Below are positions 38,391 to 48,276 of a stretch of DNA of 64,000 bases, piece by piece. Position 1 is the first letter of the stretch. Every line of letters starts with the position of its first letter. Origin of the DNA: Oegoconia quadripuncta (Eukaryota > Arthropoda > Insecta > Lepidoptera > Autostichidae); the NCBI GenBank assembly GCA_949316235.1, contig OX438744.1:41087278-41151277 (forward strand), read 5' to 3'. The translations under genes were made by a program, and so were the position numbers. Under the pieces are notes generated by a model. It was not told the DNA's origin, did no database searches, and saw only the letters and a program-made list of their open reading frames with translations.

Positions 38391-39998
38391 TTGAATAATG
38401 CTGTTTCTCTGCTAAAGTCAAGTGTTAGTCCATGTAACGTTGCATTTGATTTCAGGCCTATAGTGTCCTCCGATATATTAAAGTCATTTAATCGTATTAG
38501 AATGAGTAATACCGCAGATCTCGATGGTCTCTCTGTAAAAATTATTGGATCTGTAATTGATTGCATGGCTCCTTACCTAGCTGATGTTTTTAACATGTGC
38601 ATTGGTCAGGGGGTCTTTCCTGACTTAATGAAATACAGCAAGATAATTCCTTTGTTTAAATCAGGTAGTACATCGGACCCCACAAATTTCAGACCTATAT
38701 CAGTACTACCAACTCTTAGTAAAATATTTGAAAAAATTATCCTTGAACAATTATTAACACATTTTAATACAAATAAATTATTGCACACTAAACAATTTGG
38801 TTTTACCCGGGGTCGCTCAACAACCGATGCAGGTGTTGAGCTAATAGGACACATATTTGATGCCTGGGAGAAGTCGCAGGATGCAGTAGGTGTGTTCTGT
38901 GATCTTTCCAAGGCGTTTGATTGCGTTCGGCATGACATTTTGGTAAAAAAACTACGTCACTATGGATTGCAAGGTCAAGCACTCCTACTTATGGAATCTT
39001 ACCTTAGTAATAGGACCCAAGTGGTGGATGTCAATGGAACGAGATCATCAGGTTCTGCGGTTAGCATGGGAGTTCCCCAGGGATCCATATTGGGTCCATT
39101 CCTGTTTCTAGTCTACATAAATGACTTACCTTTCTTTGTAAAAGACAGACATGAAATTGTACTGTTTGCAGATGACACATCATTTGTGTTCAAACTTAGA
39201 CGAAATGAACAAGATTACAGTATTGTTAATGATTGTATAACAAAAATGGTAGATTGGTTCACGGCTAATAATTTGCTTTTGAATGAAAAGAAAACTAAAT
39301 GCATCAAGTTTGTTCTACCAAACGTCAGACAGGTCGCCACTAGTGTTGTTATTAAAAAAGAATTGCTGGACCCTGTAGATACAGTTGTGTTTTTAGGTAT
39401 TACTCTAGATGCTAAGCTACAATGGGGACCACATATCTTAAAATTGTCTAAAAGGCTCAGCTCGGCAGCATATGCAATATGGAAAATTCGACAAGTTACA
39501 GATGTTGATACAGCTAGGTTAGTCTACTTTAGTTATTTCCACAGTTTAATGACTTATGGAATTTTACTGTGGGGAAATGCAGCTGACATTAGTAAAATAT
39601 TCATACTACAGAAACGAGCCATTCGAGCAATATATAAGTTAAAATCGAGGGATTCTTTGAGGGAACTGTTTAAAGAAGTAAATATTTTGACATTAGCATC
39701 CCAATACATATATGAAAATGTCATTTATGTAAAGAAAAATATATCTTCATTTGAGAAAAATAGCGATAAACATGACATAAATACTAGAAATAAAAATAAA
39801 CTTGCTCTGCATTCAACTAGACTCCATAAAGTTAGTAATTCATTTAAGGGGCAATGTATACGTTTGTTCAATAAGATTCCCGAAGATATGCAGAATTTGC
39901 CTTTAGATAAGTTCAAAGGTATCGTGAAGCAGAAGCTCAGTGCAAAAGGTTACTATAAAATTTGTGATTATTTAAATGACAGTAATCCTTGGACTTAA
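38391..39998 (+). CDS. CR1/Daphne-like reverse transcriptase, open, 5'-truncated
   Basis: This is the best-preserved protein in the window: 535 codons without a stop. It would reverse-transcribe the element's own RNA at a nicked target. In order: FRPISVLPTLSKIFEKIILE (RT motif 1), KQFGFTRGRSTTDAG (motif 2), VFCDLSKAFDCV with the motif A aspartate (about residue 168), SMGVPQGSILGPFLFLVYIN (motif B), LFADDTS with both motif C aspartates, NLLLNEKKTKCIKF (motif D), VFLGITLDAKLQWGPHI (motif E), then thumb and C-terminus ending SNPWT. The AP endonuclease that normally precedes RT is missing, and the open frame begins without an ATG at about 38340, so it could not move by itself. The 3' UTR runs to about 40295 with AAAATAAACATTTTTTC and a degenerate (CATTT)n tail. 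Relatives: 21034, 48277, 53894. Clade is inferred from motif style. Confidence 0.9.
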   Translation: MNNAVSLLKSSVSPCNVAFDFRPIVSSDILKSFNRIRMSNTADLDGLSVKIIGSVIDCMAPYLADVFNMCIGQGVFPDLMKYSKIIPLFKSGSTSDPTNFRPISVLPTLSKIFEKIILEQLLTHFNTNKLLHTKQFGFTRGRSTTDAGVELIGHIFDAWEKSQDAVGVFCDLSKAFDCVRHDILVKKLRHYGLQGQALLLMESYLSNRTQVVDVNGTRSSGSAVSMGVPQGSILGPFLFLVYINDLPFFVKDRHEIVLFADDTSFVFKLRRNEQDYSIVNDCITKMVDWFTANNLLLNEKKTKCIKFVLPNVRQVATSVVIKKELLDPVDTVVFLGITLDAKLQWGPHILKLSKRLSSAAYAIWKIRQVTDVDTARLVYFSYFHSLMTYGILLWGNAADISKIFILQKRAIRAIYKLKSRDSLRELFKEVNILTLASQYIYENVIYVKKNISSFEKNSDKHDINTRNKNKLALHSTRLHKVSNSFKGQCIRLFNKIPEDMQNLPLDKFKGIVKQKLSAKGYYKICDYLNDSNPWT

Positions 39999-40295
39999 AA
40001 CTTATTTGGCGACGTATAGTATGTATAACTATAAACCAAATTAAAGTTAGTAATTTATTGTTAATAAATATGTTTGACTCTACACCAAAAAAAGTATAAA
40101 GCAATTTACTGTTATTAAATAATATCTTGACTCGCAGAAAAGAGCAACCCCTTGAGTTTCTTGCTCGTTCTTCTCTGGGGATTACAGCATTACGAATGAG
40201 CGGTAGATTTAAAATGATATATTAACGTTTTCAAGTGATCAATTGTATCCTACGAAAAATAAACATTTTTTCATTTTTTTCATTTTTCATTGTTT
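39999..40295 (+). mobile_element. 3' UTR and tail of the same LINE
   Basis: It contains GCAACCCCTTGAGTTTCTTGCTCG, a block also seen after the related RTs at 54940 and (minus) 47690, and ends in AAAAATAAACATTTTTTCATTTTTTTCATTTTTCATT. Confidence 0.8.
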
Positions 40296-40868
40296 CTTTC
40301 TAAAAGAAGTATATCGTCTAGCTGTAAGCCAAAATAAAGCACATCCTTTGTGGGACACAGCATACGCTTTTGCAATAAAATAATTCGTGATATTCACTTT
40401 TGTAATTTTATTTTCTTAATTAAATAAGTAGTAATAAATTTTGTCTGTTTTCGAGTTGTGGGCTGCAGCCGTACTTAATTTAGTGTCTATCTATTTTGGT
40501 TGTATGTACTGTGTAGTGAATAAATGTTTTATCAATCTTTGTGATGTAATCTGTCTACATACAGTGTGTCCCCCGACAGTGTGTCCCCCGACAGTGAGCC
40601 CCGAGCACGACCCGTACCGTCAGCAAACATTCGATATTGTGCACTTTGAACTAGGTATAAAAGGATTAAAGAGAAATCGGTTTGAATTTTTAAAATTTTT
40701 ATTTAGAAGCCTAGAGCCAGCAACTGTGCTTGTGTAACACTTGCTTATAATAACATAAGCAACATATCTGTCATTAACTTTGTCACTAGTATAAAATTTT
40801 AAGACACCTTTCGCATCATTTATGATTTCTCAAAAATTATCTATCATCAACAGGCTATAAAAGTCTAC
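40296..40868. other. unassigned; 15-bp tandem at 40564-40595
   Basis: GTGTGTCCCCCGACA is repeated twice, then GTGAGCCCCGAGC. A frame of 98 codons (40441-40737) spans it but lacks a recognised domain. Confidence 0.3.
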
Positions 40869-40869
40869 C

Positions 40870-41125
40870 ACTAAAGTATACTTACACCAATCATCGAATC
40901 CCAAACTAAAAAAGCGTGTTTACTATAAAAGTAATTATAATAAAAGAAATAAATATTTCGGACACTTACACCAATCATCTGGTCCCAAACTAAGCAAAGC
41001 TTGTACTAGATAACGGGTAAACATACATAAATATTTATATAAACATCCATGACTCACGAATAAATGTTTATATTCATCACACAAACATTTACCCGTCGCG
41101 GGATTCGAACCCGCAACCTAGATGA
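40870..41125 (-). mobile_element. SINE-B copies (one tail scrap, one 5'-truncated)
   Basis: 40870-40912 is a tail scrap (TTACACCAATCATCGAATCCC). 40955-41120 carries the whole tail and the B-box GGTTCGAATCC but stops before the A-box. Confidence 0.75.
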
Positions 41126-41758
41126 TATCTATAGATGTTAAATAACCATGTTATTATCAATTCGCCAATGAAGTCAATTTATTTTTATATTTTTTGTTGT
41201 ATAGCAATAGCACAATCGAAAAATAGTCGCGGAAGCACGAGACCCCAACACTGAGTTGTCCCACGAGTCAGAACTGTTCGACAAAACGTCTGATCGAATA
41301 GCACTTCACTGCTTTACATTAAGACCCATAAGTGTGTAGATAACGCTTTGTTCAATGAAGATTTTCGAATGTCATAAAGCCTCCTTTTTTCCCTTAACAT
41401 AACGTCAACCTCCGGAGTCCCTAACAATAATCTCTAAGGGACACCCTCCCCTGCGCCCCCCCCCCCCCCCGCTTCATTGCCCCGTCCGGTGCTGATACAA
41501 ACTTTCTTATCGAGGGCCTTTATTAGTCCGGTGTCGCACAAAGAGAAGTATTAATGGAGATAAACTTGAAGGATAAATTGTTTCTTTTTTCTTACCCGGT
41601 AAGCGACAACAATACAAAGGAATGTCATATCATATCACATAAACCAATTATACACAAACATGGACGAGCGTAAATTTAAATTATATTAATAATTTGCAAA
41701 CTTTGTGTGAAGAATAACTATTTTCGTAAATTTTAAATTGATGATAATATAATCGTTT
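41126..41758. other. no gene; poly(C) run
   Basis: A C-homopolymer of about 14-16 bases at 41458-41471 follows CACCCTCCCCTGCG. No other feature is recognised. Confidence 0.4.
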
Positions 41759-41759
41759 C

Positions 41760-41845
41760 TACGGCCTCCGTGGTTCAATGCACACAACATAGGGTTTATG
41801 ATTGGGAGGTCACGGGTTCGATCCCCAGTGACTATTCCATCCAAT
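41760..41845 (+). mobile_element. SINE-C head only
   Basis: CGGCCTCCGTGGTTCAATGC, GGGTTTATGATTGGGAGGTC and B-box GGTTCGATCCC; the tail is absent. Confidence 0.7.
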
Positions 41846-42019
41846 TCCCTTTGTGGAGCATTGGTTACTGTGCACAAAGTTCAGTATAACCACCAAATCT
41901 TCCTCCTGCTGAACTGGAAGTCCTCATATTTCACATGCTGTAGTTCTTTTTATTCTAATCTGTCTTTACCAAAAATATTCAATCTTGGGCCTGAGTAGAT
42001 CACACACTCGGTCAAGAAC

Positions 42020-42575
42020 TGCCGGTTACAATACAATACAATACAAATTCACAACTTTATTGCACAACAGAAAAGAAAATACAGTTTCAGATTGGCCGTA
42101 AGAATAGAATGTATAATTTGGCGTCCTTATCACTAAAAGCGATCTCTTCCAAGCAACCTTTGGATATAATGACAGTACATTTGAAATTTGAAATAGGTAG
42201 GTTGTGCGGTATTAAATAGGGATACAGATACAAACTACGTGAATAAATTTCCTATATTTACATACACATACATACATAGATCAATAGACAAATATACCTA
42301 CTTAAACATAACATCTATTAAATAGCAACAAAATACAAACGTAGATGTACTAAATAAATATTTATTGATGTATAAAATAATAATAATAAGCAACAACAGG
42401 ATTGTGCCTTAGCACAATCCTCTCTCAAAAGAATTCTCTCTGTACCTTAGTACAGAGAGAAGATAAGAAGAGAGCACAGATTAAAGCACCAGGAAATGCT
42501 CTTTGACGGCGACTTTGAAAGCATTCAGTAGGGAGTTCCAGAGACGAATGGCTTGAAGGGTAAATGATTGTTGTT
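42020..42575 (-). mobile_element. LINE-F, longest copy, with C-terminal coding
   Basis: The (ACAAT)n tail at 42028-42046 leads to the full 3' UTR. At 42485-42570 the minus strand codes QSFTLQAIRLWNSLLNAFKV then AVKEHFLVL and a stop, the typical RLWNSLP.. C-terminus of a CR1/Jockey-superfamily LINE. This shows LINE-F is a retrotransposon end and not a satellite. Two adjacent hairpins at 42398-42461 are unusual. Confidence 0.8.
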
Positions 42576-42619
42576 ACGAAAACGGTTACTGCTGACTACT
42601 GCTACTGCTACTTTTACAA

Positions 42620-42884
42620 ATTAGAAATTGCTTGAAACGGATGAACGGATTTGGGTGAAATTTGATATATAGGTAGAATATACCTTATGGATTAAGACAT
42701 ACATATTTTTATCTAAAGTGAGTGCGGGATAAACAAATTAAACATATCCGCGATAAAGTTATTACATGCAGGCGAAGTCGCGGTCGGAAAGCTAGTATAA
42801 CGGAAAGCTAGTATAACATAAAGCTATATAGTATAACATAAAGCTAGTATAACATAAAGCTAGTATAACATAAAGCTAGTATAA
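42620..42884 (+). mobile_element. Helitron 3' part with tandemly amplified terminus
   Basis: GAAACGGATGAACGGATTTGG to GCAGGCGAAGTCGCGGTCGGAAAGCTAGT is the 3' half. The last 16 bases then repeat: CGGAAAGCTAGTATAA at 42785 and 42801, a 20-base variant at 42817, and CATAAAGCTAGTATAA at 42837, 42853 and 42869. Confidence 0.85.
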
Positions 42885-42925
42885 CATAATTGAGAAAAGT
42901 ACAGAATAAACGAGAGAAAATATAA

Positions 42926-42929
<4 letters not shown>

Positions 42930-42958
<29 letters not shown>
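42930..42958. repeat. (TG)n microsatellite
   Basis: About 13-14 TG units ending in GTGCGTGAATAC. Confidence 0.9.
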
Positions 42959-42960
<2 letters not shown>

Positions 42961-43079
42961 AATACACTCCGTAAATAGAGAAAAGAAATTTATATAAGTA
43001 TTTTGCAAACTTTTTGTCGATTCACGTTATCTGCGTAGCTAGCGCCAGGTTATCATGTCATTTCTATAAGCTCCACATT

Positions 43080-43340
43080 TGCATGTTAACGCCGCGATGC
43101 CAAATTTTTGAAGAGGCACTTGAAAACAATTCTTATGCAAATCCCGAGGCGGCCAACACATCCGTATATCTCGCCGTGTCCGCGGCGTCGACGCAGCGTG
43201 TCGCCGGCGTCGCGTGATGTATGGCGCGCTCTGTCACTCACACGGCAACCAGTACTACAACATTGGTCCGCATGTCTAGTCTGTCTTACACGCTTCACAA
43301 CACTATGATTTCCACTAAATTGTGTGGTTTCGGCACTCAA
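43080..43340. other. CpG-rich patch without assigned gene
   Basis: GTGTCCGCGGCGTCGACGC, GTGTCGCCGGCGTCGCGTG and GGCGCGCTCTGTCAC. Frames are open on both strands, as expected of GC-rich DNA. No domain is recognised. Confidence 0.3.
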
Positions 43341-43349
43341 ATAGAATAG

Positions 43350-43533
43350 AACTAACCCGTCTCTTCCCGTGGGTGTCGTAAAAGGCGACTAAGGGACTTT
43401 CCACTAAAAAATATCGATGTATTTGCACGTTTCAACGGCGATGGGCTCTCCCCCTGTCAAGTGTGCATTTCTGTATATTTCATAAGGTGAACCGTGGATG
43501 TTGTCTCAATCATTCAACTTTTAATGTTTACCA
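43350..43533 (+). mobile_element. LINE-H 3' UTR fragment
   Basis: CCCGTCTCTTCCCGTGGGTGTCG to CAATCATTCAACTTTTAATG; it joins a SINE-A within its head. Confidence 0.55.
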
Positions 43534-43534
43534 A

Positions 43535-43745
43535 AACGTCGCGGGTTCGAATCCCGCTAGGGGCATATGTTTGTATGTTGAATACAGACTTGTGTTCCCG
43601 AGTTATGGATGTTTTTCGTTTATATATGTATTCATTAAAAAAAAATGTATTTGTGTAGTTTATCAACCATCTGGTATCCATAACACAAGCCTTGATGCTT
43701 ACTGTGGACCTAGATGGCGCTTTGTGTATGTCCAAAGATATTTAT
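43535..43745 (+). mobile_element. SINE-A lacking its A-box
   Basis: CAAAACGTCGCGGGTTCGAATCCCGC, then the complete tail to AGATGGCGCTTTGTGTATGTCC. Confidence 0.8.
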
Positions 43746-43749
43746 TTAT

Positions 43750-43970
43750 TAATGTTTGTAGCATGCTGAACGATATGTGGGCCAAAATAGCCACCACCTG
43801 GAGCCCACCGTTTGAAAGAAGGCGTCGCGGCAGACCGAAAAGGAGATGGCGGGATGAGTTGGATAAGTTCCTAACCAACTGGTCGGAGCAGGCCTGGGAT
43901 AGAGAGCCGTGGAGAGAGAGGAGGGAGGCCTTTGCCCAGCAATGGGACAGTATGGGCTCCTAATAATAAA
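43750..43970 (+). pseudogene. RTE-like RT C-terminus
   Basis: The open frame includes PPFERRRRGRPKRRWRDELD, KFLTNWSEQAWDREPWRERR and EAFAQQWDSMGS then a stop and a (TAA)n tail. This is the RRxRGRPKxRWRDxLD..AW.REKW C-terminal signature. It is 5'-truncated. The same 3' end occurs at 7222 and 52752. Confidence 0.8.
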
Positions 43971-44107
43971 TAAATAATAAATTTATTAATGTTTGGAACA
44001 TCCAAATACTATTGTTTGAGATATCTTTGACGGGGTGGTCAGAGATATCACAAACCAAAACAATATTTACCTAAGTTGAAACATTATTTTCCTGCCCTTA
44101 TCCCACT

Positions 44108-44532
44108 CTAGGTGGCATCGGCACAACATGTCATCCTCTTCCACTCTCCTCTATCAGCCGTCATCTCCGTACTCACCCCTTTCACACACATATCATTCCT
44201 CACGCAGTCTACCCACACCTTCTTTGGTCTTCCTCTACCTCTGTATCCCTCCACATTCATACTTAACACTCGTCTTGTTACGTGCCTTTCATCCCTCCTC
44301 ATAATGTGCCCAAACTATGCTAACCTATTACTCCTCAGCTTTTCTGTTATTGGCGCCACTTTTAGACTTCCTCTGATATACTCATTCCTGATCTTATCCA
44401 TTCTAGTCACACCACACATCCATCTTTGCATTCTCATCTCTGCCACATGTATTCTAGTTTCATCCGTTACTTTCATTGCCCAACATTCAGATCCATACAT
44501 GGTGATAGGTCTTATGATGGTTTTGTAAAGCA
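44108..44532 (-). pseudogene. RTE/BovB-like RT C-terminus, part 2
   Basis: The minus strand reads MLYKTIIRPITMYGSECWAM, RMQRWMCGVTRMDKIRNEYI, RGSLKVAPITEKLRSNRLA, a TAG where the family has tryptophan, then FGHIMRRDERHVTRRVLSMN, GYRGRGRPKKVWVDCVRNDM and KRMTCCADAT then a stop. One in-frame nonsense change apart, the C-terminus is complete. The upstream part resumes at 44908 after an insertion. Confidence 0.85.
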
Positions 44533-44907
44533 TGGACATACCGACTGATAGATAAATGCAATAAACTTTTTTTATTTCCAGTATTTATAAACAATAATTA
44601 TACAATTTATTATAATAAAAAAAATCACATATAAAAAACTAGCCCCAAGTCCCTGGTTGGTGGAATGGTACCCAGAAGGCTGGCCGCATTGCCTCGCTAT
44701 AGCAAGGCTGATTCTTTGACCAAAGTATTGGCCAGCCCTCCGATCATGGGATGCATCAACCAGACGCTCAGATAACTCCCTAAAAAGAGTGTAAGCACCC
44801 GGTCTCCACGGCCCAAGCGTTATGCGTTTCCAGTAGATTTTAATTGATATTCAACAAATGATATCATGTACCTTACGTTGAAATAAATGCTTGAAGTTTG
44901 AAGTTTG
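44533..44907 (+). mobile_element. LINE-I 3' end inserted in the RTE-like RT
   Basis: CATGGACATACCGACTGATAG and, after the inner insertion, AATGATATCATGTACCTTACG and TGCTTGAAGTTTGAAGTTTGAAG. It interrupts the RT between the coding for VSGTMCD and for LYKTIIRP. Confidence 0.75.
44584..44826 (-). pseudogene. non-LTR RT C-terminus inserted in LINE-I
   Basis: The minus strand reads LGPWRPGAYTLFRELSERLV, DASHDRRAGQYFGQRISLAI and ARQCGQPSGYHS, the GPWGxxAxxLFxELSxRLxDAxxDxRAGxYFxQRISLAIQRGN C-terminus, with a frame change near its end. TTTCCAGTA flanks it at 44575-44583 and 44827-44835, a 9-bp target duplication. Confidence 0.85.
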
Positions 44908-45025
44908 AAGTCACACATAGTCCCCGAAACCCGTCGCCATTTCATCCATCCTGCCTCTATCCTGTTCCTCACGTCCTGGTCAATGTTGCCATCGTTCTGA
45001 AGTAAGTGTACCTAAGTCGAATCAC
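44908..45025 (-). pseudogene. RTE/BovB-like RT, part 1
   Basis: The minus strand reads NDGNIDQDVRNRIEAGWMKW then RRVSGTMCD, the YLGSxVxxDGxIDxDVxxRIxxGWMKWRxxSGxxCD segment just before the part at 44108-44532. Confidence 0.8.
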
Positions 45026-45049
45026 TGCTATTAGATTATTATACTAGAA

Positions 45050-45728
45050 CGTGGCGATATTGCGCTTTATCTCACAATTCCGATTAAAAGAGTAGGTCAT
45101 AAGAGTGTCCCCGCGGGGGACGGGCGCGCCGACACGTGGCGGGCGCGACGCGGACGTGATTCATGGCCGCGCAGCCGAAATAGTTTCAACATTTTTAACT
45201 TGATAAATGAATTTAAAAAGAGGAATCTGCGCGGAGCTGCGAATGTAGACGACGAGATTTCTATTGTAAACTGATTATACCCATTTATGTGGCTATTTTT
45301 AAGACCCAACGAACAACGATAGGCGTCGTGTTTGACGCATTGTGTGTAAATGTCTAGTCCTTTTCCGGACGTATCTAGGTAATGCGTAGGCAGATTTGAG
45401 TGCACTTTTTTTATAACAAAGACTAAACGAGAGGACAGGTTCTTTATTCAGGTTTGATTTTTCGAGGTTGAGGTTTCGAGGACATGTAGCTTGTAACATT
45501 GGTTTTTGGTGTATTTCGAAAATAGATATATAGACTTTCGAGGCTTTTCTATATTTATTTTTATATTTAAGTTTAAACTTTCTTCTTCTTAGGCATGTCT
45601 GATGAAAATCCGTTAAGCGGTTTCGAATTCATTTAGCTTTTAACATTATCTTTTGGTCTAATAAAATAATTTCCTAATTGTTAAGTACATCTGAAAGTTC
45701 TGCATATTGAATTCAAAAAGTATGTATA
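45050..45728. other. CpG-rich patch then AT-rich DNA, unassigned
   Basis: 45100-45185 (GTCCCCGCGGGGGACGGGC, GGCGGGCGCGACGCGGACG) is strongly GC-rich and non-repetitive. The rest is AT-rich. A promoter or first exon is possible but unsupported. Confidence 0.3.
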
Positions 45729-46853
45729 CAGGGCGTCCCAAAGTTATGGGACATGAAGGGGAAGTACCTTAAATATCGTAGATAGTGAATTTTGCTCAAA
45801 GAAGACTTTATGTTATTTTTAAAAGTTAGTAATTCTGCATTCATAGATTTTCTAAAAATTATTTGCTTCGGCTGGGAATCGAACCGACTCAAATGTGAAA
45901 AAAAAAACACCCTACTTTTATGATGCCAATCGAAAGAATAGCTAAAAAATAATAACTCTGCCTAAGTAACATAGTATTTTAAAAGAAAGGAACAACGTGA
46001 AATTAATCATTTTAATCAAATAAAAAACATACATGAAACTGCCGTAGTCAATTAAGTAGGTATTTTTTTGTAAATTAATTAATTAAATGCTCAAAATGTG
46101 ATCCCTCTTGTCTTACGCAAATCGCCAATCTTTTAATGAGCCCGCTGCCTGTTGATTTTCTAATCATTTTATGGTGAACACTCGATGTGATATGGCACAA
46201 TTCTGTTTGCAACTCGCCTACGTTCTCGTATCGCTTTTTGTATAGCATATCTTTCACGTATCCCCAAAAGAAGAAATCTAATGGTGTGAGGTCCGGGGAT
46301 CTGGCCGGCCATCTAATCGGTCCATTTGTACCAATCCATGTAGGAAAACATTCATTTAGAAAATCTGCTGCTCTCGTCTAGCTTACAGAGGACGTATTGA
46401 AATACAAGTTTTATCATTTCATCTACACGTGCACTTATAATAAGGAAAACTATGTTAGTACCTATTTTATGAAGTGGGTACTTATTTACGAATAATCAAT
46501 GCTATCTTTGGAATGATAATATCGCTACTTTTCGAACGTCGTCGGCAATAAATAACTTTCTTGAAATTTGACTCAATCATTTTATGTTGTTCCTTTCTTT
46601 TAAAATACTATGTTACTTAGGCAGAGTTATTATTTTTTAGCTATTCTTTCGATTGGCATCATAAAAGTAGGGTGTTTTTTTTTTCACATTTAAGTCGGTT
46701 CGATTCCCAGCCGAAGCAAGTAATTTTTAGAAAATCTATGAATGCAGAATTACTAACTTTTAAAAATAACATAAAGTCTTCTTTGAGCAAAATTCACTAT
46801 CTACAATATTTAAGGTACTTCCCCTTCATGTCCCATAACTTTGGGACGCCCTG
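45729..46853 (-). mobile_element. mariner-like element, internally deleted
   Basis: Long TIRs of about 270 bp start CAGGGCGTCCCAAAGTTATG at 45729 and end at 46853; TA stands on both flanks. The two arms are nearly identical. Only a C-terminal transposase piece remains (46075-46380). It is related to, but distinct from, the element at 20627. Confidence 0.9.
46075..46380 (-). pseudogene. mariner-like transposase, C-terminal piece
   Basis: The minus strand reads FLNECFPTWIGTNGPIRWPA, RSPDLTPLDFFFWGYVKDML, YKKRYENVGELQTELCHITS and VRQEGSHFEHLIN then a stop. The third catalytic aspartate (TPLD) is present; the first two and the N-terminal DNA-binding domain are deleted. The last codons overlap the inner end of the TIR. 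Confidence 0.85.
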
Positions 46854-46867
46854 TATATTAAATGTAT

Positions 46868-47140
46868 AGAAAAAATACGCCGTCCAACAGCTTCCATGAG
46901 GTATATAGTACCCAGTACGCTAGCGCTATTGCCCCGCTGAATGCATAAGCTCAGCTGCTGACCAAAGGCACCAGCTCTCACATCTCCAGAGGCGAGGACC
47001 AGTCCAATAGAAAAATCCTTTACCCAATGTTTTGTGTCAGAAGACCATGGGCCCAATGTATCTACGGCAAGCGCCGCAAACTCGTGGTTTATAGTGATTG
47101 TAATTGTCGTGCCTATATCAAAATCAAAGGCCACGATCAA
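46868..47140 (-). pseudogene. non-LTR RT C-terminal fragment
   Basis: The minus strand reads HEFAALAVDTLGPWSSDTKH, FSIGLVLASGDVRAGAFGQQ and LSLCIQRGNSASVLGT. It is the same signature as 44584-44826 in another subfamily. Open for about 85 codons. No tail is visible because the mariner-like element ends just to the left. Confidence 0.75.
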
Positions 47141-47440
47141 CTCTCCATTTCTACCAACAACTGTAAATATTTAAAACGACCATTACTCGAAAACTACTGA
47201 CCCTAGTCGTGTTTTTGCCACAATGGAAATTCTCGATGCCGATGTCCATTTCGGATTACAGCTGTCAAAATCACGCTAAAAGCATAAACTTGATATGCTT
47301 TTTCTGCGATTTTTTGATATTAGTGAACTGTTTTTTTTTTTCACAAAAATACATTTTTCGTCGGGTGTTATTGAATAATTTCATTGTTTCTTTTTATTTT
47401 TTTCTTTACAGTCATCAAATCCATCCATTCATCCATAACA
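47141..47440. other. no feature recognised
   Basis: AT-rich; no recognised repeat. Confidence 0.3.
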
Positions 47441-47444
47441 TATC

Positions 47445-47640
47445 CATCTTATCTAAATCTGCCGCCAAGCAGCAATGTTAATAGCATTGTTGTGTTTCGG
47501 TTGTCAGAGATAAGATAGCCAGTCCCAGTGCAGTGGGGTTTCCGAGTCAGTACGCTTCCACCTTCAACTTCATCTTCACTTAACATCAGGTGTGATTGAG
47601 GTAAAGTACAAACCCGTTGTGCATAAAAAAAAAATTTAAA
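47445..47640 (+). mobile_element. SINE-C tail
   Basis: TATCTAAATCTGCCGCCAAGC to AAACCCGTTGTGCATAAAAAAAAAA. Confidence 0.8.
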
Positions 47641-47659
47641 AAAAATTAAATAATTATAG

Positions 47660-47850
47660 TTCATTCACAGGGCAGACACCCCAGGGAAACCGAGCAAGAA
47701 ACTCAGGGGTTGCTCTTTTTAAATGAGTATTTATACAATTTGAGTCAACAAAGAAAAAAGAAATAATAGACTGGATATCGCCGAGCGGCTCATGTCCAGC
47801 ATTCTTGTCATCTAGATAATCAGAAATTTTATAATAGCACATAGAAAGGA
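47660..47850 (-). pseudogene. CR1/Daphne-like RT C-terminus and 3' UTR
   Basis: The minus strand reads CYYKISDYLDDKNAGHEPLG. The family ends KGYYKISDYINESNPWD; here the tryptophan-stop is altered and the frame reads on. The UTR block GCAACCCCTGAGTTTCTTGCTCGG confirms the family. Confidence 0.65.
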
Positions 47851-48276
47851 AGAAAAATTTATTTAAACCCATCTCATGACACAAACAATCAGGTACAAAT
47901 ATTACACTGTCGAGACACATGTAAAAATTATCATTGTGTTTGTCATCTAATTGTCGGTGTCGCAAGGTGGAGTCATGGGTTGTAGCCGTTCACCACATCG
48001 TTGGTCTTGGTCCAAATGACGCATGGGCAGTGGTTAAGGAATAACAAACAATCCAACTCAGCATGGGTTGTAGCCGTTCACTACAACGCTGGTTTTCAGT
48101 GTAATAGCTTCCGTTTAATGGTTGCTTGACGCGGATCCCCATCACTGGAATATGTCATCCGCACAATCCCGTCACCTTTTGTGACATCACCACCGGATCA
48201 GTCTAGACCAGATCAGATCAGTCAGAATCCTCCAACCAACACACACAATGTGAGTAAGTTACGAAGATTACTAGTC

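Noticed and set aside
43463..43963. 166-codon frame as one protein
   Set aside because: Its first half is LINE-H and SINE-A sequence; only the last part (from about 43750) is genuine RT C-terminus.
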